Positions 41,335 to 50,190 of a DNA stretch of 64,000 bases are shown piece by piece. The DNA is from an uncultured Prevotella sp. (GTDB lineage Bacteria > Bacteroidota > Bacteroidia > Bacteroidales > Bacteroidaceae), in NCBI GenBank assembly GCA_944320105.1, contig CALUGA010000005.1, positions 1-64,000 of the forward strand, written 5' to 3'. A model generated the notes under the pieces. It was not told where the DNA came from, did not search any database, and was given only the letters and a program-made list of their open reading frames with translations. A program made the position numbers and the translations under genes. Every line of letters starts with the position of its first letter. The first letter of the stretch is position 1.

Positions 41335-41640
41335 AAGGAGATATTTTAGGAGTTAAGGAGTTACAGGAGTTAAGGAGTTAAGACAAATGCGAGCTGCCCC
41401 ATCCATCGCGCAGCCCATTTCCTAACTTCCATTTCCTAACTCCAAAAATGCATTCGTCCGTCTCCTGTCTCCTGTCTCCCGCCTCCCGCCTCCCGTCTCC
41501 CGTCTCCTGTCTCCCGCCTCCCGTCTCCTAAAAATGCATTCGTCCGTCTCCTGTCTCCCGTCTCCTGTCTCCTAAAAATGCATTCGTCTTAACTCCTTAA
41601 CTCCTGTAACTCCTTAACTCCTAAAAATTAACTCCTAAAA
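41335..41640. repeat. AAGGAGTT and CTCCCGT/CTCCTGT arrays
   Basis: AAGGAGTT-type words (41335-41382), about ten 7-nt CTCCCGT/CTCCTGT units (41460-41530), AAAAATGCATTCGTC spacers, a second run of 7-nt units and then AACTCCTT words. This fills the gap between the M15 gene and the next gene. Confidence 0.85.
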
Positions 41641-42075
41641 ATTCCTCCTCTTCCTTGCCACCATGCCCGCCAGCAGGTTAGCCTGCAGGCCCAGCCTGAG
41701 GCGCAGGCGGTAGCGGCACAGCAGCGAGGCGCGCCGCACCCCCTTGCGCCTGGCGGCCATGCAGGCCCTGCTGCGCGGGTTGCGCGGTGGCCTCACGTGC
41801 AGGCAGAGGCAGGCCATGGCCACCAGGGCGCAGAAGGACAGCGGGTTGCCCTCGTCGTCGATGCAGGCAGCCTCGTCGTAGGCCGTGTGCGCCGCCTCCA
41901 TCAGGTCGGTGGTTGGGCCAATCCACCTTGCCCCCTCGTCGGGGGCGATTTCGAGCAGCTGCACGAAGTGTGCTGCTATCAGTGCGCGGGCCTGTCTCGT
42001 CAGTTGTGCTTCCATGGCGCGTTGTGTGTCTTTCTCCGCGCTTTGCGGAGCTTGGTAATAGATTACTTTTTCCAT
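41635..42075 (-). CDS. Unknown 146-residue protein with basic C-terminus
   Basis: I do not recognise the family. The product starts MEKVIYYQAPQSAEKDTQRA and has a helical middle (LTRQARALIAAHFVQLLEI, DLMEAAHTAYDEAAC). A cysteine-containing segment (FCALVAMACLCLHV) is followed by a strongly basic tail rich in arginine (RRKGVRRASLLCRYRLRLRLG). The ATG at 42075 is preferred to upstream in-frame codons. It has gene-like codon use. The basic tail suggests nucleic-acid or membrane contact. It stands upstream of the M15 gene on the same strand, separated by arrays. Confidence 0.6.
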   Translation of the reverse strand: MEKVIYYQAPQSAEKDTQRAMEAQLTRQARALIAAHFVQLLEIAPDEGARWIGPTTDLMEAAHTAYDEAACIDDEGNPLSFCALVAMACLCLHVRPPRNPRSRACMAARRKGVRRASLLCRYRLRLRLGLQANLLAGMVARKRRNF

Positions 42076-42419
42076 TGTCGTAATGCGTTTTTGCGGTATG
42101 TATGTGTTTGTTTCACTCTGTGCGCCGGGGTCGGCCCCGGGTCTCCGCCCCTGCGTCACGGTTGCAAAGATACTGCCGCCGGGCGCACAAATGGTTCACT
42201 CCATCAAAAAGTTGGGTTAAATATGATTAACGCATACGCGAGTTTAGGATAAGTTTTTTGTGGGTTCAATAAGAAATGCGCGAGTATGGGATAAGGATTT
42301 TCGTTTGTTCCAATTAAACCCAAATCGCATTAGACCGCCTAACATATGTTTTTGTGCCAGTGGTCGGCTTTCCAAACGTTTCCATCCTCTTGCCGACATC
42401 TTGTCTGCCGCTTTGTCTC

Positions 42420-42450
42420 GACGTAGAGACGCGGCGCGCCACGTCTCTAC
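42420..42450. repeat. GTAGAGACGC...GTCTCTAC palindrome, copy 1
   Basis: CGTAGAGACGCGGCGCGCCACGTCTCTAC is an almost perfect palindrome. It shares its arms with the elements at 42565-42589 and 42628-42653. Confidence 0.75.
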
Positions 42451-42564
42451 AATAGCGCCATCGACAAAGGTGACAGCCAATCTGCACGGCAATAGAATGG
42501 AATCGTTTTGGATTCTATCGATTTGGGATAAAAACGCAAGCCTCATCCCTGCTGTCTGCCTCAT

Positions 42565-42653
42565 GTAGAGACGCAAAATTTTGCGTCTCGGAGGGGCAAT
42601 GCCTTAAAACAGATGCAATCGACAATGTTAGACGCAAAATTTTGCGTCTCTAC
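42565..42653. repeat. GTAGAGACGCAAAATTTTGCGTCTC palindromes, copies 2 and 3
   Basis: Two perfect palindromes, each with core GACGCAAAATTTTGCGTC (42569-42586 and 42632-42649), are separated by about 45 bp. No gene is seen between 42076 and 42739. The rest of that stretch is AT-rich, with a short AGACCGCCTAA word (42328) that also occurs at 4374. Confidence 0.8.
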
Positions 42654-42739
42654 ATGAGAGTTCCCACTGCTCAATCTCAATGATTGCCTATCCCGAGCTT
42701 GCGTTGCCTTGTTTTTTGCTGCCTATGGCCGGCGCCTGC

Positions 42740-42931
42740 CTATCTCAGCAGGAAGTCATGTTCATACACCTTTGGCTCTATCTTGTCGGCCAGCCGCTTG
42801 AGGTTTTGCCTGAGGGCGGCCATCAGCTCCGTGTAGTGGGCGTCGGTGCTGCCTGTGCTCATCTTGCCCTTGGCGTCGGTGCCTTGGAAGTGGAGGCGTA
42901 TGTCGTAGAGGGCGGCGGTGGCACGGCCTCA
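42740..42931 (-). pseudogene. Orphan coding-like sequence in frame after the M16 stop
   Basis: After the TGA of the M16 gene the same frame stays open for 62 codons to a TAG and has a coding look: ALYDIRLHFQGTDAKG, TDAHYTELMAALRQNL, KRLADKIEPKVYEHD. There is no start codon near its beginning; the first ATG is 23 codons in. It may be the 3' remnant of another gene fused by deletion, or a short protein from an internal start. The family was not recognised. Confidence 0.4.
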
Positions 42932-44164
42932 CTGTGCCGAGGAGTACATGAGCGTGGTGAGGCGGGCGGGGTCGAACGTCTCGCGGGCCACTTGGAGCAG
43001 GTCGTCGGCGGTGATGGCGTCGATGCGCGCCATCAGCCCGGCGGGGTCCTTCTCTGTGCCGTAGTGCAGGAAGCTCTTGCCAAAGTCGAGGGCAAAGCTC
43101 TCGCGGCTGTCGCAGGCCACGGCTATCTGGCCCCTTATCTGCTTCTTGGCGGCGGCGAGCTGCGCTGCGGTGAGCGGGGCCTGCATCACCCTGTCAAGCT
43201 CGCGGGCCACGAGCCGGCGGCAGCGGGCCACGTCGTGCGGGTCGCAGCCGAAGTAAACGCACCACGAGCCGGTGTCGCTGTAAGAGGCCATGGAGCTTTC
43301 CACGGTGTAAACGAGTCCGTTGCGCTCGCGCAGGGCGAGGTTGAGGCGGGCGTTCATGCCCGGGCCGCCGAGTATGTTGTTTAGCAGGTAGAGCGCCAGG
43401 CGGCGCGGGTCGGAGGCGGCGTAGGCGCGGGCGCCTACCATGACGTGGGCCTGGTGGGTGGCGCGGTCGGAGCGCACCTCGCGCGGGGCGTAGGGCGGCA
43501 GCGGGCTGCCCTTGCGGCCCGGCGCTGGGGCGGCGGCGGGCAGGTCGGCCGTGGCCTTGAGCAGCATCCGCTCCAGCCGCGCGGGGCTTACGTTGCCGTA
43601 GGCGAAGAACACGGCCCGCTCGGGGCGGTAGTGGCTGCGGGCGAAGCCGAGGGCGTCGGCCGTGCTGAAGGTGCGCAGCCGCTCGGCGCGGCCCAGTATG
43701 GCGCGGCCCAGGGGGTGTCCGCCGAAGAGCAGCCCCTCGAACTCGTCGTAGATAAGCTCCGAGGGCGAGTCGTTGTAGCTCTCTATCTCGTCGCATATCA
43801 CCTCCTTCTCCTTGTCAAGCTCCTGCTGCGGGTAGCGGCTGTGGAACACGATGTCGGTGAGCAGGTCGACGGCGCGGCCCGCGTGGTCGCGCAGCGCGGC
43901 GGCGTAGTAAACGGTGTCTTCCTTGGTGGTGAAGGCGTTGAGGTCGCCGCCCACGCTCTCAAGGCAGTTCAGTATGTGCCAGGCGCGGCGGCGCGCCGTA
44001 CCCTTGAAGGTGGTGTGCTCGCAGAAGTGGGCCATGCCCTCCTGTCCGGGCAGCTCGTCGCGCGTGCCGGCGTCGATGGCGTAGCCGCAGTAAACCACCG
44101 GCGAGGCCGACGGCAGGTGAATCACGCGCAGCCCCGAGGGCAGCGCAAAGGTGGTGTATTCCAT
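42929..44164 (-). CDS. M16-family zinc metallopeptidase
   Basis: The 411-residue pitrilysin-type peptidase has the inverted zinc motif HFCEH (His46, Glu49, His50), with the distal Glu in EVICDEIESYND (near 126). A C-terminal inactive-type half contains RATHQAHVMVGARAYAASD and LNLALRERNGLVYTVESS. There is no signal peptide, so it is probably cytoplasmic or periplasm-facing by an unknown route. The ATG at 44164 lies only ten bases from a perfect -7 box, so the mRNA has almost no leader. The downstream frame continues as an orphan coding-like stretch. Confidence 0.92.
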   Translation of the reverse strand: MEYTTFALPSGLRVIHLPSASPVVYCGYAIDAGTRDELPGQEGMAHFCEHTTFKGTARRRAWHILNCLESVGGDLNAFTTKEDTVYYAAALRDHAGRAVDLLTDIVFHSRYPQQELDKEKEVICDEIESYNDSPSELIYDEFEGLLFGGHPLGRAILGRAERLRTFSTADALGFARSHYRPERAVFFAYGNVSPARLERMLLKATADLPAAAPAPGRKGSPLPPYAPREVRSDRATHQAHVMVGARAYAASDPRRLALYLLNNILGGPGMNARLNLALRERNGLVYTVESSMASYSDTGSWCVYFGCDPHDVARCRRLVARELDRVMQAPLTAAQLAAAKKQIRGQIAVACDSRESFALDFGKSFLHYGTEKDPAGLMARIDAITADDLLQVARETFDPARLTTLMYSSAQ

Positions 44165-44173
44165 AACAGGGGG

Positions 44174-44181
44174 CAAAGATA
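44174..44181 (-). promoter_or_regulatory. -7 box TATCTTTG giving a near-leaderless M16 mRNA
   Basis: A perfect TAnnTTTG match whose last base is nine bases before the ATG at 44164. The predicted transcription start is within about five bases of the start codon. Confidence 0.65.
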
Positions 44182-44187
44182 GCGAAA

Positions 44188-44282
44188 TAAATTAAAAGGT
44201 AAAAGTTAAAAGTTAAAAGAATATGCGGAGGGAAATTGATAAGGTAAAAATTAAAAGGTAAAAATTAAAAGAATATGCGGGG
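44188..44282. repeat. AAATTAAAAGGTAAAAG arrays with GAATATGCGG words
   Basis: Three runs of AATTAAAAG/GGTAAAAAT words, two followed by GAATATGCGGnGGAAAT, lie between divergent genes. The rest of 44283-44494 has CTCCTGTCTCC words (44330-44405) and the promoter of the kinase gene. The same vocabulary lies at 49935-50108. Confidence 0.8.
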
Positions 44283-44442
44283 AAATATCGGTCTAATGCT
44301 TCCTGTTTGCAGTATTTGATATTTGCCATTGTCTGTCTCCTGCAACTCCTGTACTCCAGAACTCCTTGCTATTGTCTGTCTCCTGTCTCCCGTCTCCTGC
44401 CTCCTTTAAAAATTAACTTTTGTGAAAATCCTCCCGGCGTGT

Positions 44443-44472
44443 TTGCCGTTTGGCAAAAAATGATGATATTTG
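44443..44472 (+). promoter_or_regulatory. Candidate promoter TTG-N19-GATATTTG
   Basis: TTG (44443-44445) and a one-mismatch -7 box GATATTTG (44465-44472) precede the kinase ATG by 22 nt. Confidence 0.55.
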
Positions 44473-44494
44473 CAGGTTGGAAAAGAAACAAGCA

Positions 44495-45469
44495 ATGCGC
44501 AAGGTAATAGGAATAGGCGAGACGGTGCTCGACATCATCTTCAAGGACGACCAACCGATAGGCGCCGTGCCGGGCGGCTCGGTGTTCAACGGGGTCATTT
44601 CGCTCGGCCGCGCCGGCGTGGACGCCACGTTCATAAGCGAGACAGGCAACGACCGCGTGGGCCGGAAGATAGTGGACTTCCTCAGGCAGAACGGAGTAAA
44701 CGCCGACAACGTGAACATATACCCCGACAGCAAGTCGCCCATCTCGCTGGCCTTCCTCGACGAAGGCAACAACGCTGAATACATATTCTACAAAGACCAC
44801 CCGCACGACCAACTCGATTTCGTTTATCCCGACGTGAAGCAGGACGACGTGGTGATGTTCGGCTCGTTCTACGCCGTCAACCCCGTGATACGCCCGCAGG
44901 TGGTGGCATTCCTCGAATACGCCCGCAGCCGGGGCGCAATACTATATTACGACGTGAACTTCCGCGCCTCCCACCGCCCCGACCTCATACGCGTTACGCC
45001 CAACATCCTTGAGAACCTTGAGTTGGCCGACGTGGTGAGGGGCAGCTCTGAGGACTTCGAGGTTATGTTCCGCAAGACCGACCCCAACGCCGTCTACCGC
45101 AGCGAGGTAGCCTTCTACTGCCGCAACTTCATCTGCACGCAGGGCAGCGGCCCCGTGGCCGTGAGGGGAGAGGGCGGCTTTGCCAAGGACTACGCCGTGG
45201 AGCCAACGGACACCGTGAGCACCATAGGCGCGGGCGACAACTTCAACGCGGGCTTCGTCTACGGGCTGCTCAGCCAAGGCATCACCGGGGCCGACATACG
45301 GGCCGGCCTCGCCCCCGCGCAGTGGGATGCGCTGGTAGGCTCGGCGCAGCTCTTCGCCGCCAACTGCTGCCGCACCATTGCCAACTACATCGACGACGCC
45401 TTCGGCCGCCAGATGAGGGAGGCGCCGGGCCGCCGGCAGGCAAATCCATCTACGGACAAAACCATATAA
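44495..45469 (+). CDS. PfkB-family carbohydrate kinase
   Basis: The 324-residue ribokinase-fold sugar kinase has an N-terminal IGETVLDIIF and PGGSVFNGVISLGRAGVDATFI substrate region and the C-terminal PfkB signature DTVSTIGAGDNFNAGF, with catalytic Asp248. The substrate cannot be told from sequence; the fructokinase-like subfamily is likely. The ATG at 44495 begins with the conserved MRKVIGIGE, and the longer reading has no family match. The flavodiiron gene starts 3 nt downstream, so the two are one operon, an unusual pair. Confidence 0.9.
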   Translation: MRKVIGIGETVLDIIFKDDQPIGAVPGGSVFNGVISLGRAGVDATFISETGNDRVGRKIVDFLRQNGVNADNVNIYPDSKSPISLAFLDEGNNAEYIFYKDHPHDQLDFVYPDVKQDDVVMFGSFYAVNPVIRPQVVAFLEYARSRGAILYYDVNFRASHRPDLIRVTPNILENLELADVVRGSSEDFEVMFRKTDPNAVYRSEVAFYCRNFICTQGSGPVAVRGEGGFAKDYAVEPTDTVSTIGAGDNFNAGFVYGLLSQGITGADIRAGLAPAQWDALVGSAQLFAANCCRTIANYIDDAFGRQMREAPGRRQANPSTDKTI

Positions 45470-45472
45470 GAT

Positions 45473-46666
45473 ATGCAGGAGATAACCAACAAAATCTATT
45501 ACGTGGGCGTGAACGACCGCAACAAGGCCCTGTTCGAGGGCCTGTGGCCGCTGCCCGACGGCGTGTCGTACAACTCTTACCTCATCGACGACGAGAAGGT
45601 GTGCCTCATCGACACCGTAGAGGTAGACTTCTTCGTGCCGTTCATCGAGCGGATACGCGAGGTGATAGGCGACAGGCCAATCGACTATCTCGTGATAAAC
45701 CACATGGAGCCTGACCACAGCGGCTCCATAGCGCTCATAAGGAAGTACTACCCCGGCATAAAAATCGTGGGCAATGCCAAGACATTCGGCATGATGCAGG
45801 GCTTCTACGGCATAAACGACGGCACGCTCCAGGTAAAGGAGGGCGACACGCTCAGCCTCGGCTCAAGGGAGCTTAAGTTCGTAATGGTGCCAATGGTGCA
45901 CTGGCCCGAGACGATGGTCACCATCGACGCGGCCTCGCGCACGCTCTTCTCGGGCGACGCCTTCGGCTGCTTCGGCGCGCTCAACGGCGGGCTGGTGGAC
46001 TCGCAAATCAACTGCGACTCGTTCTGGCTCGAAATGGTGCGCTACTACTCCAACATCGTGGGCAAGTACGGAACGCCCGTGCAGAACGCGCTCAAGAAGC
46101 TCGCCGGGGTGCCTCTGGACTACATCTGCTCCACCCACGGCCCCGTGTGGCATGAGCACATTGCCCGCGTCGTGGGTCTCTACGACCGCATGAGCCGCTA
46201 CGAAACCTCGCCCGGCCTCGTCATCTGCTACGGCACCATGTATGGCAACACGGAGCGCGCGGCCGAGGTTGTGGCAGCCGCCGCAAGCCGCGCCGGGCTT
46301 AAGGACATAGTGATGTACAACGTGTCGAAGACTCACCACTCTTACATCATACGCGACGTGTTCCGCTACCGTGGCCTCATTGTGGGCGCGCCAACATACA
46401 ACGCGGGCCTTTACCATGAGATGGAGGTGCTGCTCTCCGAGCTGGCGGGCAAGGACATAAAGAACCACTGCATAGGGTGGTTCGGCAGTTATGCCTGGGC
46501 CGGCAAGGCCGTGGCCAAGATTGCGGAGTGGAACGAGCAGCGGCTGCACTTCGAGCCTGTGGGCTGCCCCGTGGAGATTCGCCAGAGCCTCACCGCCGAC
46601 ACCCACGCCCAGTGCGAGGCTCTGGGCCGCGCCATGGCCGAGAGACTGTTGGAAGTTAAGAGTTAA
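45473..46666 (+). CDS. Flavodiiron protein, FprA type
   Basis: The 397-residue cytosolic enzyme reduces O2 or NO and protects anaerobes. The metallo-beta-lactamase-like domain carries the diiron ligands in HMEPDHSG (His77, Glu79, Asp81, His82), MVHWPETM (His143), SGDAFG (Asp162) and STHGPVW (His222). The flavodoxin domain (about 248-395) binds FMN at YGTMYGNTE. No rubredoxin domain is fused. The last residues, EVKS, and the stop TAA are read from a 7-nt GTTAAGA array. Confidence 0.95.
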   Translation: MQEITNKIYYVGVNDRNKALFEGLWPLPDGVSYNSYLIDDEKVCLIDTVEVDFFVPFIERIREVIGDRPIDYLVINHMEPDHSGSIALIRKYYPGIKIVGNAKTFGMMQGFYGINDGTLQVKEGDTLSLGSRELKFVMVPMVHWPETMVTIDAASRTLFSGDAFGCFGALNGGLVDSQINCDSFWLEMVRYYSNIVGKYGTPVQNALKKLAGVPLDYICSTHGPVWHEHIARVVGLYDRMSRYETSPGLVICYGTMYGNTERAAEVVAAAASRAGLKDIVMYNVSKTHHSYIIRDVFRYRGLIVGAPTYNAGLYHEMEVLLSELAGKDIKNHCIGWFGSYAWAGKAVAKIAEWNEQRLHFEPVGCPVEIRQSLTADTHAQCEALGRAMAERLLEVKS

Positions 46667-46730
46667 GAATTAAAAGTTGGGCTGCGCCATTCGAATTAAG
46701 AGTTAAGAATTAAGAGTTAAGAATTGGGCT
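46653..46730 (+). repeat. 7-nt AATTAAG arrays after the flavodiiron gene
   Basis: Two runs of AGTTAAG/AATTAAG are each followed by GGGCTGCGCCAT (46680 and 46727). The first run overlaps the 3' end of the CDS. Confidence 0.85.
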
Positions 46731-46786
46731 GCGCCATGGATGGGGCCGGGCTTGGGCTTCATGCCGTGGCGCAGCCTTGCTTGTTT

Positions 46787-46849
46787 GGCCTATTAGCCCT
46801 ATCCGGCCTATCCGGCCTATAGGCCCTATAAGCCAAATAGGCCCAATAA
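46787..46849 (+). repeat. 9-nt GGCCTATnn array (7 units)
   Basis: Seven exact 9-nt units (GGCCTATTA, GCCCTATCC, GGCCTATCC, GGCCTATAG, GCCCTATAA, GCCAAATAG, GCCCAATAA) end 13 nt before the next ATG. The word differs from CTCCCAnnn, but the unit length and the place in the leader are the same. Confidence 0.85.
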
Positions 46850-46862
46850 GCCCCCTCCAATT

Positions 46863-49800
46863 ATGAAAAGCTTCATTGTTTCGCTGGCCGCGCTCGCCTG
46901 CTGCGGCTCCGCGGCGGGCCAGGAAAGCCTTGCCGACGTTTACGCGGCGTTTAGTGCCGCGCCCGACAGCACACGCACCAAGGTATGGTGGTTCCACGGC
47001 GAGACCGCCGCTACCCACGAAGGCATCACCGCCGACCTCGAAGCCTTCCGGCAGGCGGGCGTGGGCGGAGTGGTGTTCTACGACCAGGTGCATGGCAAGG
47101 CTGAGGGTGCTGCGCCGGTGTTTTCGCCCGAGTGGTGGGACGAAATCAAGTTCTCGGCCTCCGAGGCGCGCCGCCTCGGCCTTACCTTCGAGATAAGCCT
47201 GTCAAACGGCTACGTGGCCGGCGGCCCGTGGATAACGCCGCGCATGGGCATGAAGCGGCTCTGCCACAGCTGCGTGGTGCTTGCCCCGGGCCAGGCATTC
47301 GGCGGCGAGCTGCCGCAGCCCTCGGCCGGGGAGTACTGGGATGTGCGCACCATTGCCTTCCCGCTGCCGCCGGAGGTGGAGTGGCGCGAGGTGCCGCTGG
47401 TGGAGCGCACCCTGCGCTCTGACACCGCCCTGGCGCTCACCTTCGACATGGGCCGGCCCTTCACCGCCCGCTCGCTCACTTACTCCGAGAACACGCGCGC
47501 CAAGCACCCGGTGTACGCCATGAACATGCCCGGTCTGCCGTCAGACAAGTTTTATGGCGACGGTTATGCCGAGATGCCGCCCATAGGCTGGCTTGAGGCA
47601 TCCGACGACGGCCTCCACTACCGCCCCGTGCGCCGGCTGCCGCCGCTCTACGGCATACACCACAAGGTGAAGACCGTGGCCTTTCCCGCCACCACGGCGC
47701 GCTTCTTCCGCCTCAACCTGCGCGGCTGGAACCGCCCCGACGGCATGAACCGTCACCCCATGGAGCTGCGCCGCGCCTCGCTCTCGGCCATGGCCATGAC
47801 CGACGAGTGGCAGAACCGCGCCGCCGTGAACAGTGACTATCTCACGCAGAACCTTACGCCCCACTATCGCCCAGGCGAGGTGATAGCCCCCGCCTCGGTA
47901 GTTGACATTACCCACTGCCTGCGCCCCGGCGGGCGGCTGCAGTGGACGGCGCCCGCCGGCAACCGACCCTGGGTGGTTATGCGCGTGGCCATGGAGCCTA
48001 CCAAGGGGCGCACCAAGCACGGCAGGCCGGGCCAGATGGGCCTTGAGTGCGACAAGATGTCGGCCGAGGCGGCCCGCCTCCACTGGGACAACTACGTGAG
48101 GGTGGTGGTCGACTCGCTCGCCGCCTGCGGACTCAAGCCCCTCGGAGTGGCCATGGACAGCCACGAGATGGGCAGCCAGAACTGGACCTTCGGCTACGAG
48201 CGCGACTTCAGCCGCTTGCGCGGCTACGACATAACGCCCTACCTGCCCGCGCTGCTTGGCTACGTGGTCGGCTCGGCCGAAAAGACCGACACCGTGCTGC
48301 TCGACCACCGGCGCACCGTGGCGCAGCTCGTTTGCACCAACTATTACGCCACGCTCGACACCCTCGCCATGCGCTCGGGGCTTATGTTCACCGCCCAGGC
48401 CACGGGCAACGGACAGAGCCTCACTGCCGACAACATTGCCGCAAAGGGCTGCCTGAGGAGGCCGCAGGGCGAGTTCTGGGCCAAGCACAAGGACGGTTGC
48501 TACGACATAAAGGAGGCTTCGTCGGCTGCCCACCTCTACGGCCGGCCCATTGCTTCGGCCGAGGCTTTCACCGACGCCAAGTATGCCCACACGCCGGCTT
48601 ACCTCAAGCGGCTGGCCGACTATGCCTTTGCCTTCCAGCTCAACGAGCTTGTGGTGTGTGCCTCGGCCTATCAGCCGTGGCTCAATCGCCGCCCGGGCAA
48701 CACGGCCAACGGGCGCGAGTACTGCCTGAACCGCAACAACACGATGTGGCCGCTGATGAGGCCCTTCTGGGATTACCAGTCGCGCTGCGCCTTCATGATG
48801 CGCCAGGGGCGGCCCGTGGCCGACCTCTGCATATATTTGGGCAGCGACGTCTCGGCCAAGATACTTTCGCACCGACTGCCCGCCATGCCTGCGGGCTACT
48901 GTTGGGATGCCTGCACCGACGACGCCCTGCTCCGCCTCATGGAGGCGCGCGGCGGGCGGCTGGCCACGCGCGGCGGCATGACCTACGGCGCGCTCGTGGT
49001 GGAGCGGATGGCAAGGCTCACGCCCGAGGCCGAGGCCAAGGTGGCGCAGCTCAGGGCGGCGGGGGTGCCGGTGTACGACGCCCGCCGCGAGGGCGACTGG
49101 GGGCTGGGGGCTTTCCTCGCCTCACGTGGCATTGCGCCAGATGCAGCCTTCAGCGGTTTCGACGGTGTGAATAGCCGCCTCTACTTTGCCCACCGCTCGG
49201 CTGCCGGGGGCGAAATATATTTCTTCGTAAACCACAGCGACTCGCTCTTCTCGCAGACCGTCACCCTGCGCGGCGGCGAGGGGCGTGCAGCCGAGTTCTG
49301 GAATCCCGCCACGGGCCAGCGCAGCGCGCTCAGTGCCGCCCCCGCTCCGGGCGGGGCGCTCGCCGTGGGGCTGAGGCTGGAGCCGCGCGAGGCGGGCTTC
49401 GTGGTGCTGAGGCCGCGCGGGGCAATGCCCGAGGCAGAGCCGAGGGCCGAAGGGCTGAGGCAGGTGGCCGACCTGAGCCGCGACTGGCAGGTAGACTTCA
49501 TGCTGCCCGGCGGCAGGCGCACGGTGGAGATGCCGAGGCTCGTGAGCTGGACTGAGCTGGCCGACCCCGCGCTGCGCCACCACTCGGGCATGGCCGTTTA
49601 CCGCCGCGAGTTCAGTCTCGGCGGGCAGGCCGACAGTCTTAGGCGTGTCTGCCTGCGCCTCGGCGGGCTGGAGGGCGTGGCGCGCGTCACCGTCAACGGG
49701 CGCGAGGCGGGCCACGTGTGGTGCTCGCCGTGGCTCGTAGACATAACCCACTGCCTGCGCCCGGGTGCCAACGAGCTGCGCATCGAGGTGGCCAACCAGC

Positions 49801-49937
49801 TTGTTAACCGCATGATCGGCGACCTCAGCCTGCCCGAGGCCGAGCGCACCACCTTTGCCACCACGCCCATAGTTAAGCCCGGCGACAAGCTGCTGCCCGC
49901 CGGAATCACGGGCGGGGCGTGGATAGAAGGAAATTAA
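46863..49937 (+). CDS. GH106-like alpha-L-rhamnosidase
   Basis: The 1,024-residue secreted hydrolase has a signal peptide (MKSFIVSLAALACCGSAAGQ). Family-like blocks are KVWWFHGETAATHEGITADLEAFRQAGVGG, ISLSNGYVAGGPWITPRMGMKRL, GVAMDSHEMGSQNWT and IASAEAFTDAKYAHTP. The C-terminal domain (AVYRREFSLGGQ, CSPWLVDITHCLRPGANELRIEVANQL) is the beta-sandwich sugar-binding domain usual at the end of these enzymes. It is predicted to release rhamnose from pectin-type glycans. Catalytic residues cannot be fixed by eye. The stop TAA is the first unit of a 7-nt array. Confidence 0.85.
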   Translation: MKSFIVSLAALACCGSAAGQESLADVYAAFSAAPDSTRTKVWWFHGETAATHEGITADLEAFRQAGVGGVVFYDQVHGKAEGAAPVFSPEWWDEIKFSASEARRLGLTFEISLSNGYVAGGPWITPRMGMKRLCHSCVVLAPGQAFGGELPQPSAGEYWDVRTIAFPLPPEVEWREVPLVERTLRSDTALALTFDMGRPFTARSLTYSENTRAKHPVYAMNMPGLPSDKFYGDGYAEMPPIGWLEASDDGLHYRPVRRLPPLYGIHHKVKTVAFPATTARFFRLNLRGWNRPDGMNRHPMELRRASLSAMAMTDEWQNRAAVNSDYLTQNLTPHYRPGEVIAPASVVDITHCLRPGGRLQWTAPAGNRPWVVMRVAMEPTKGRTKHGRPGQMGLECDKMSAEAARLHWDNYVRVVVDSLAACGLKPLGVAMDSHEMGSQNWTFGYERDFSRLRGYDITPYLPALLGYVVGSAEKTDTVLLDHRRTVAQLVCTNYYATLDTLAMRSGLMFTAQATGNGQSLTADNIAAKGCLRRPQGEFWAKHKDGCYDIKEASSAAHLYGRPIASAEAFTDAKYAHTPAYLKRLADYAFAFQLNELVVCASAYQPWLNRRPGNTANGREYCLNRNNTMWPLMRPFWDYQSRCAFMMRQGRPVADLCIYLGSDVSAKILSHRLPAMPAGYCWDACTDDALLRLMEARGGRLATRGGMTYGALVVERMARLTPEAEAKVAQLRAAGVPVYDARREGDWGLGAFLASRGIAPDAAFSGFDGVNSRLYFAHRSAAGGEIYFFVNHSDSLFSQTVTLRGGEGRAAEFWNPATGQRSALSAAPAPGGALAVGLRLEPREAGFVVLRPRGAMPEAEPRAEGLRQVADLSRDWQVDFMLPGGRRTVEMPRLVSWTELADPALRHHSGMAVYRREFSLGGQADSLRRVCLRLGGLEGVARVTVNGREAGHVWCSPWLVDITHCLRPGANELRIEVANQLVNRMIGDLSLPEAERTTFATTPIVKPGDKLLPAGITGGAWIEGN

Positions 49938-50108
49938 GAATTAAGAATTGAGAATTAAGAATTAAGAAAATATGCGAGGGAAGTTAAAGATTAAAAGGTA
50001 AAAATTAAAAGAATATGCGGGGGGAAATTAAAAGGTAAAAGTTAAAAATTAAAAGAATATGCGCGGGGGAAATTAAAAGGTAAGGATTAAAGGTTAAGAA
50101 TTAAGAAA
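49935..50108 (+). repeat. AATTAAG arrays with AAAATATGCG words
   Basis: A 7-nt array starts in the GH106 stop codon. Four runs of AATTAAG or AATTAAAAG follow, each ending in GAATATGCG or AAATATGCG with G-rich trailers. With the hairpin element at 50191-50242 this covers the gene-free stretch 49938-50340. Confidence 0.85.
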
Positions 50109-50190
50109 ATATGAGCGCGCCGTGGCCTCGGTTGGCGGCGGTTTTGGCGGTGCTGGCAAGTGCCTGACTGCCAGGCGGTTGGCAACATGG

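Noticed and set aside
42244-42576. A 110-codon gene on the - strand
   Set aside because: It spans a GTAGAGACGC palindrome and AT-rich DNA, with no domain or codon-use support.
42929-42931. TGA of the M16 gene as a recoded selenocysteine or readthrough codon
   Set aside because: The M16 protein is already full length, and no convincing SECIS-like hairpin was seen directly after the TGA. A remnant or separate ORF is simpler.
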